Shown piece after piece: positions 60,249-64,000 of a stretch of DNA of 64,000 nt. The notes under the pieces were generated by a model. It worked only from the letters and a program-made list of their open reading frames with translations, did no database searches and was not told the origin of the DNA. A program made the position numbers and the translations under genes. Location of the stretch: NCBI GenBank assembly GCA_964410065.1, contig CAYPFO010000001.1:62001-126000 (forward strand), given 5' to 3'. Source of the DNA: Serpens sp964410065. GTDB lineage: Bacteria > Pseudomonadota > Gammaproteobacteria > Pseudomonadales > Pseudomonadaceae. Each line of letters opens with the position of its first letter. Positions within the stretch are counted from its first letter, which is position 1.

Positions 60249-60509
60249 TCAGTTTTTCATCGGAGCACTGTTGAGCAGTTGCATGGCTTGGTCGACGGTG
60301 CTGATGCATTCGGCCGTGTTGTCGTCGTCCTTGTATTGTTCGGCCTGGTCTTTGAGCTTATCGACCTGGTCTTCCAGGGTGTCGGTCAGCTCACGTTGGT
60401 CCATGGCTTCATCCAGCTGGTCGATGCTGGCCGAGCATTGGTCATCGTCGGCAAAAGCGGCCGGGGCAAAGAACAGTGCAGCAGCAATAAGCAGGGCTGG
60501 GCTTTTCAT
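60249..60509 (-). CDS. Small exported helical protein, paralogue 3
   Basis: 86 residues: signal peptide MKSPALLIAAALFFAPAAFA, then an acidic mature chain DDDQCSASIDQLDEAMDQRE followed by VDKLKDQAEQYKDDDNTAEC and ISTVDQAMQLLNSA. It has two cysteines that could form a disulfide in the periplasm. The core aligns with paralogues 1 and 2. The ATG at 60509 follows GAGGACAC. It is intact and the most complete member of the tandem. Function unknown; periplasmic location is inferred from the signal peptide. Confidence 0.8.
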   Translation of the reverse strand: MKSPALLIAAALFFAPAAFADDDQCSASIDQLDEAMDQRELTDTLEDQVDKLKDQAEQYKDDDNTAECISTVDQAMQLLNSAPMKN

Positions 60510-60606
60510 GGCGTGTCCTCGGTTTGCGTCAGGGCAATAGTGAGTTCGTGGACTCATAACGTTGACGCTCCGGTTGGCCAAGGGTTCAGATTTGTGGATA
60601 AAGCAT

Positions 60607-60631
60607 TAAAAAGCCCCGCCGATGCGGGGCT
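60607..60631 (-). terminator. Intrinsic terminator of the lactate operon
   Basis: On the minus strand AGCCCCGC-ATCG-GCGGGGCT is followed by TTTTTAAT, 18 bases past the dld stop. A strong eight-pair GC stem with T-run. Confidence 0.92.
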
Positions 60632-60648
60632 CAATATTGTGCGAACCT

Positions 60649-63456
60649 TCAGGCCCTGGCGTGACTGACGCGGTCCACCAGATAGACCAGCGCGTGGTAG
60701 TCGATGCCGCTGTGGCTGGACAGACCGATCTCGCAGGTGCGACTGGTGCTGATGCCTTCCGCACAGACCTGCACCGCATCCTTGAGCGAACGCAATGCGT
60801 GGGCATTGAGTTCTGGCTCACTGAAGCCCTTGTCGCCAGCGAAGCCGCAGCAGTGGATGCCTTCCGGAATCACCACATTGGTGGCACAGCGCCGGGCAAT
60901 GTCGATCAGCGTCTGCGCTTCGCCCAGGTGCTGGGTGCTGCAGGTAACGTGCACCGCCACTGGTGTGTCCTGCGGGGTAATCTCCAGACGGTCCAGCAGA
61001 TGCTCGCGGATGAATTTCACCGGGTCGTAGATAGCCAGGCGGCTGTCGGCTAGATCCTGCACCAGGCGCAGGGTGCAGGGGCTGGTGTCGCAGTAGATCG
61101 GATCGAGGCCGCCACGGCTGGCCTTGGCCAGGGCGGCGAGCAACTCCTGTTTCTTGCGCTCGGCCTGTTCCGCGTAGCCCTTGGAGGCGAACGGCTGGCC
61201 GCAGCAGAGGTTATCCAGTTCGTCGGGGAAGACGACTTGGTAGCCGGCCTTTTCCAGCAAAGCGCGGGTTTTTTCGATCAGCGGGGTTTGCTCGCTGTCA
61301 CCGAACGCCGGGCCCATGGCGCGGGACACGCAGGCGGCCAGGTACACCACCCGTGGCCGTGCATCCTCGCTGGCAGGAGTGTAGGCGATGGGTTTGACCG
61401 CTTGGGGCAAGGCCGGCGTCCATTGTGGCAGGCGCTCGCCGGAAAGTTTGCGCAGGCTGGCCGAGGTTTTCGCCAATAGCGGCGCGCCGAGCAGCTTGCG
61501 GGCGCCATTGGCCGCTGCCAGGGTGAAGCGTGCGCCTTTCATAGCCGTGGCGAAGTGCTCGGCCAGCCAGGTGGCGGTGCCCTGGCGGCGGGCGTCGACG
61601 CCGCGCAGTTTGCGCACCAAATCACCGGTGTTGATGCCTACCGGGCAGCGCTGGGCGCACAGGCCGGTCGCCGCACAGGTATCGAGGCCCTGGTATTCGT
61701 AGGCGCGCTCAAGCTCAGTGGTATCGATGCCGGCGCGTTTCTTCGCCTGGATATCGCGCCAGATGACGATGCGCTGGCGTGGCGTCAGGGTCAGTCCGTT
61801 GGACGGGCACACCGGTTCGCAGAAACCGCATTCGATACATTTATCGACGATCTCGTCGGCGGCCGGTAGCGGCTTGAGGTTCTTCAGGTGGATGCGCGGA
61901 TCTTCGGAAAGAATCACGTCCGGGTTGAGGATGCCGTTGGGGTCGAGCAGGCGCTTGATCCGCCACATGAGTTGATAGGCGTCGCTGCCCCATTCCAGCT
62001 CGACGAACGGCGCCATGTTGCGCCCAGTACCGTGTTCGGCTTTGAGCGCGCCGCCGTATTCCACGGCCACCAGCTGGGTGACGTCGTGCATGAAGGCTTC
62101 ATAACGCGCCACTTGGGTCGGGTCGTCGAAGCCCTGGGTGAAGACGAAGTGCAGGTTGCCCTCCAAGGCGTGGCCAAAGAGGATGCCTTCGTCGTAATGG
62201 TGCTTTTCGAACAGCTGGATCAAGCGGTTGACGCCGTCGGCGAGTTTTTCCACCGGGAAGGTGACGTCTTCGATGATCGCCGTGGTGCCGATCTTGCGCA
62301 CCGCGCCGACGGCCGGGAAGGTGTCCTTGCGGATGCGCCAGAGCTGGTTATAGACCAGCGGGTCTTCGCTGAAGTCGACCTTCTTCTCCACCGGAAAACC
62401 AACAATCGAGGCGTTGATGCTCGCCAGTTGCTCGTGCAGCAGCGTCTGGGTGGCGGCGCGGGACTCGATCAGCAGCGCGCAGGCCGTGGCGGACAGGTCT
62501 TTGACCCACTCCGGCAGGCCGGGCATGTTCTGCACCGAGCGCATGCTGCGCCGATCCAGCAGTTCCACGGCCGACACCGGCTGCTGCTTGAGCACCGGTA
62601 CCGCGCGGCAGCAGGTCTCTACGTCGGGGAAGACGATCAACGCGGTGGCCTTGTGCGGGTGCTCGGGCACGGTGTCGTAGGTGACCGCGCTGACGAATGC
62701 CAAGGTGCCTTCGGAGCCGACCATCAGGTGGGTGAGGATATCCAGCGGCTGGTCGAAATCCACCAGGGCGTTGAGGGAAAAGCCGGTAGTGTTTTTGAGC
62801 CGGTACTTGTGGCGAATCTTGTCGGCCAGCGCGGTGTTGGCGCGGGTTTCCCGACCCAGTTGGGCCAATTGCTCCAACAAATCGGCATGGCTGTGTTCGA
62901 AGGCGGCAACGCTGGCCGGGTCTTCGCTATCGACTACCGTGCCGTCGGTCAGGACCAGGCGCAAGCCGGCCAGGGTCTTGTAGCTGTTTTGCGCGGTGCC
63001 GCAGCACATGCCGCTGGAGTTGTTGGCGACGATGCCGCCGATCTTGGCGGCGTTGATCGAGGCCGGGTCGGGGCCGATCTTGCGTCCCAGGGGGGCCAGC
63101 ACGGCGTTGGCATTGGCGCCGATCACGCCCGGTTGCAAGCGGATCTGCGCGCCGCCGTTGCGCACCTCGCGGCCGTTCCAGTGATCACCCAGAACGATCA
63201 GCACCGAATCGGAGATCGCCTGGCCGGACAAACTGGTGCCGGCGGCGCGGAAGGTCACCGGCACCTGTTCGGCGTTGGCCCGCTTGAGCAGTTCGACCAC
63301 TTCGTGTTCGGACTCGACGCGCACCACCAGCTTGGGAATCAGCCGGTAGAAACTGGCGTCGGTGCCGAAGGCCAGGGTGGCCAATGGATCGTCGAACAGC
63401 CGCTCGCGCGGAATCAACGCCTCGACTGCTTTAAGAAAGGCGTCGGGCAGACTCAT
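60649..63456 (-). CDS. dld: FAD/Fe-S D-lactate dehydrogenase (Dld-II type)
   Basis: A 935-residue fusion of a flavin oxidase and a two-cluster Fe-S protein. FAD binding: FRAAGTSLSGQAISDSVLIVL, GPDPASINAAKIGGIVANNSSGM and VGSEGTLAFVSAVTYDTVP. The C-terminal third has CIECGFCEPVCPSNGLTLTP and CAATGLCAQRCPVGIN (two 4Fe-4S motifs) and CCG domains (DNLCCGQPFASKGY, IHCCGFAGDKGFS). Such enzymes oxidise D-lactate to pyruvate and pass electrons to quinones. It overlaps lutC by four bases (ATGA) and is last in the operon, with a terminator. The related protein YdiJ has this layout, but the lutC neighbour favours lactate use. Confidence 0.9.
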   Translation of the reverse strand: MSLPDAFLKAVEALIPRERLFDDPLATLAFGTDASFYRLIPKLVVRVESEHEVVELLKRANAEQVPVTFRAAGTSLSGQAISDSVLIVLGDHWNGREVRNGGAQIRLQPGVIGANANAVLAPLGRKIGPDPASINAAKIGGIVANNSSGMCCGTAQNSYKTLAGLRLVLTDGTVVDSEDPASVAAFEHSHADLLEQLAQLGRETRANTALADKIRHKYRLKNTTGFSLNALVDFDQPLDILTHLMVGSEGTLAFVSAVTYDTVPEHPHKATALIVFPDVETCCRAVPVLKQQPVSAVELLDRRSMRSVQNMPGLPEWVKDLSATACALLIESRAATQTLLHEQLASINASIVGFPVEKKVDFSEDPLVYNQLWRIRKDTFPAVGAVRKIGTTAIIEDVTFPVEKLADGVNRLIQLFEKHHYDEGILFGHALEGNLHFVFTQGFDDPTQVARYEAFMHDVTQLVAVEYGGALKAEHGTGRNMAPFVELEWGSDAYQLMWRIKRLLDPNGILNPDVILSEDPRIHLKNLKPLPAADEIVDKCIECGFCEPVCPSNGLTLTPRQRIVIWRDIQAKKRAGIDTTELERAYEYQGLDTCAATGLCAQRCPVGINTGDLVRKLRGVDARRQGTATWLAEHFATAMKGARFTLAAANGARKLLGAPLLAKTSASLRKLSGERLPQWTPALPQAVKPIAYTPASEDARPRVVYLAACVSRAMGPAFGDSEQTPLIEKTRALLEKAGYQVVFPDELDNLCCGQPFASKGYAEQAERKKQELLAALAKASRGGLDPIYCDTSPCTLRLVQDLADSRLAIYDPVKFIREHLLDRLEITPQDTPVAVHVTCSTQHLGEAQTLIDIARRCATNVVIPEGIHCCGFAGDKGFSEPELNAHALRSLKDAVQVCAEGISTSRTCEIGLSSHSGIDYHALVYLVDRVSHARA

Positions 63457-64000
63457 GCATCCTCCAGGATCAGCACGATCAGGTCCCTCGGGCCGTGGGC
63501 GCCATAAGCCAGCACCTGCTCGATGTCAGCGGTCTTCGAGGGGCCGGAGACGAGCAGGGCATTGGTCGGCATGCCCTGTGCCCACTGTTGCTTCTGCTGC
63601 ACCTCGTAGAAATTGTTATACACCTCGCTGGCCTTGAGGATCGCGAAGTGCACCGGCGGCACCAGGCTCATCAGGCGCGGTTCCTGCGGGGTCGGCCAGA
63701 GGATCAAGCTGCCGGTGGCGGCGATGGCACCCAGGGTTCCGGTCAGGCTGGCCGGCGTGTCGTTGAACAGCTCGGCTTTCCATTGCTCGATGGGACGGTC
63801 GTAGGCCTTCAATGTCGGCGCAGCGTCGCGGCCGGCGAAGTGTTCGGCAATTTGCGCGCCCCAAGGCGTGGTCGGCGCGATCAGCAGGCTGGGTAGCTGT
63901 TTGTCGGTCAGCAGTTTTTCCAGCAATGCGGGCCAGGCATCTGTTGTGGTCAGGTGGGTTTCGGTGTGCACCGCTTCCATCAACTGTCGCAAGCGCTCGG
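63453..64000 (-). CDS. lutC: LutC/YkgG family protein (cut by window edge)
   Basis: The C-terminal 181 residues are present; the start lies beyond the window. Motifs: APTTPWGAQIAEHFAGRDAA, GAIAATGSLILWPTPQEPRL, LVPPVHFAIL and LVSGPSKTADIEQVLAYGAHGPRDLIVLIL, the hallmark of LutC/LldG subunits of L-lactate dehydrogenase complexes. P. stutzeri uses such LldABC (LutABC) complexes with Dld, so lutA and lutB are expected upstream, outside the window. It is translationally coupled to dld. Confidence 0.92.
   Translation of the reverse strand, partial: ERLRQLMEAVHTETHLTTTDAWPALLEKLLTDKQLPSLLIAPTTPWGAQIAEHFAGRDAAPTLKAYDRPIEQWKAELFNDTPASLTGTLGAIAATGSLILWPTPQEPRLMSLVPPVHFAILKASEVYNNFYEVQQKQQWAQGMPTNALLVSGPSKTADIEQVLAYGAHGPRDLIVLILEDA

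Noticed and set aside
61888..63507. 539-codon frame antisense to dld
   Set aside because: Shadow of the FAD/Fe-S dehydrogenase; no ribosome site or recognisable domain.

Overview
The window looks like a chromosomal segment of a Pseudomonas (GC-rich gammaproteobacterium). The evidence is the ordered block ctpL-gcbA-DUF2333-Nudix-SUI1-speA, which matches the P. aeruginosa PA4844-PA4839 neighbourhood as I remember it; ampD-ampE followed by a chemoreceptor; an imuA-imuB-dnaE2 mutagenesis cassette; and a tmRNA encoding the tag ANDETYGDYALAA. A run of ten Ns at 50780-50789 inside a gene shows this is a scaffolded draft assembly. No rRNA, tRNA, CRISPR array, prophage or intact insertion sequence was seen.

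Layout. 1-10 kb: start of a CtpL-like chemoreceptor, the diguanylate cyclase GcbA, a DUF2333 membrane protein, a frameshifted Nudix gene, a SUI1/YciH factor, arginine decarboxylase, a MATE exporter, a YwqK-repeat protein and a LEA-2 lipoprotein. 10-25 kb: a succinate/acetate CoA-transferase, an OsmC-YcaO fusion, and a block (membrane diguanylate cyclase, SYLF protein, M23 peptidase) bracketed by two diverged direct repeats. Then follow an alpha/beta hydrolase, malate dehydrogenase, pyrophosphatase, an MtfA-like peptidase and ampDE. 25-27 kb: a chemoreceptor with a possible sigma-28 promoter.

27-40.5 kb is the most distinctive region, a short-chain amide island. A hybrid kinase whose N-terminus is a complete NCS1-type transporter, followed by an eight-cysteine cluster, sits with a LuxR-type response regulator. 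It is divergent from a five-gene urea/amide ABC transporter, then formamidase (fmdA), fmdB, aliphatic amidase (amiE) and the AAA+ partner amiB. The classical amiC-amiR-amiS genes are absent. Three 16-bp sites of the form TACGTCAnnn(G/T)(A/G)CGTA lie upstream of the transporter operon (two, 22 bp apart) and of fmdA (one), and nowhere else that I noticed. I infer that the transporter-kinase/LuxR pair replaces AmiC/AmiR and controls both operons through these sites.

41.5-53.7 kb is a tightly packed chemosensory operon: FixJ-type regulator, receptor without a periplasmic domain, CheY, a STAS protein lacking the usual serine, CheA, 4HB-type receptor, CheW, CheR, CheB, an EAL response regulator (split by the N gap) and a hybrid kinase with Hpt. 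No cheD or cheZ was found. The output may be c-di-GMP or gene regulation as well as motility.

53.7-64 kb: imuA-imuB-dnaE2 under a consensus LexA box, ssrA (tmRNA), three tandem paralogous genes for small exported proteins (the middle one broken by two lesions), and the end of a lactate-oxidation operon (lutC partial, dld).
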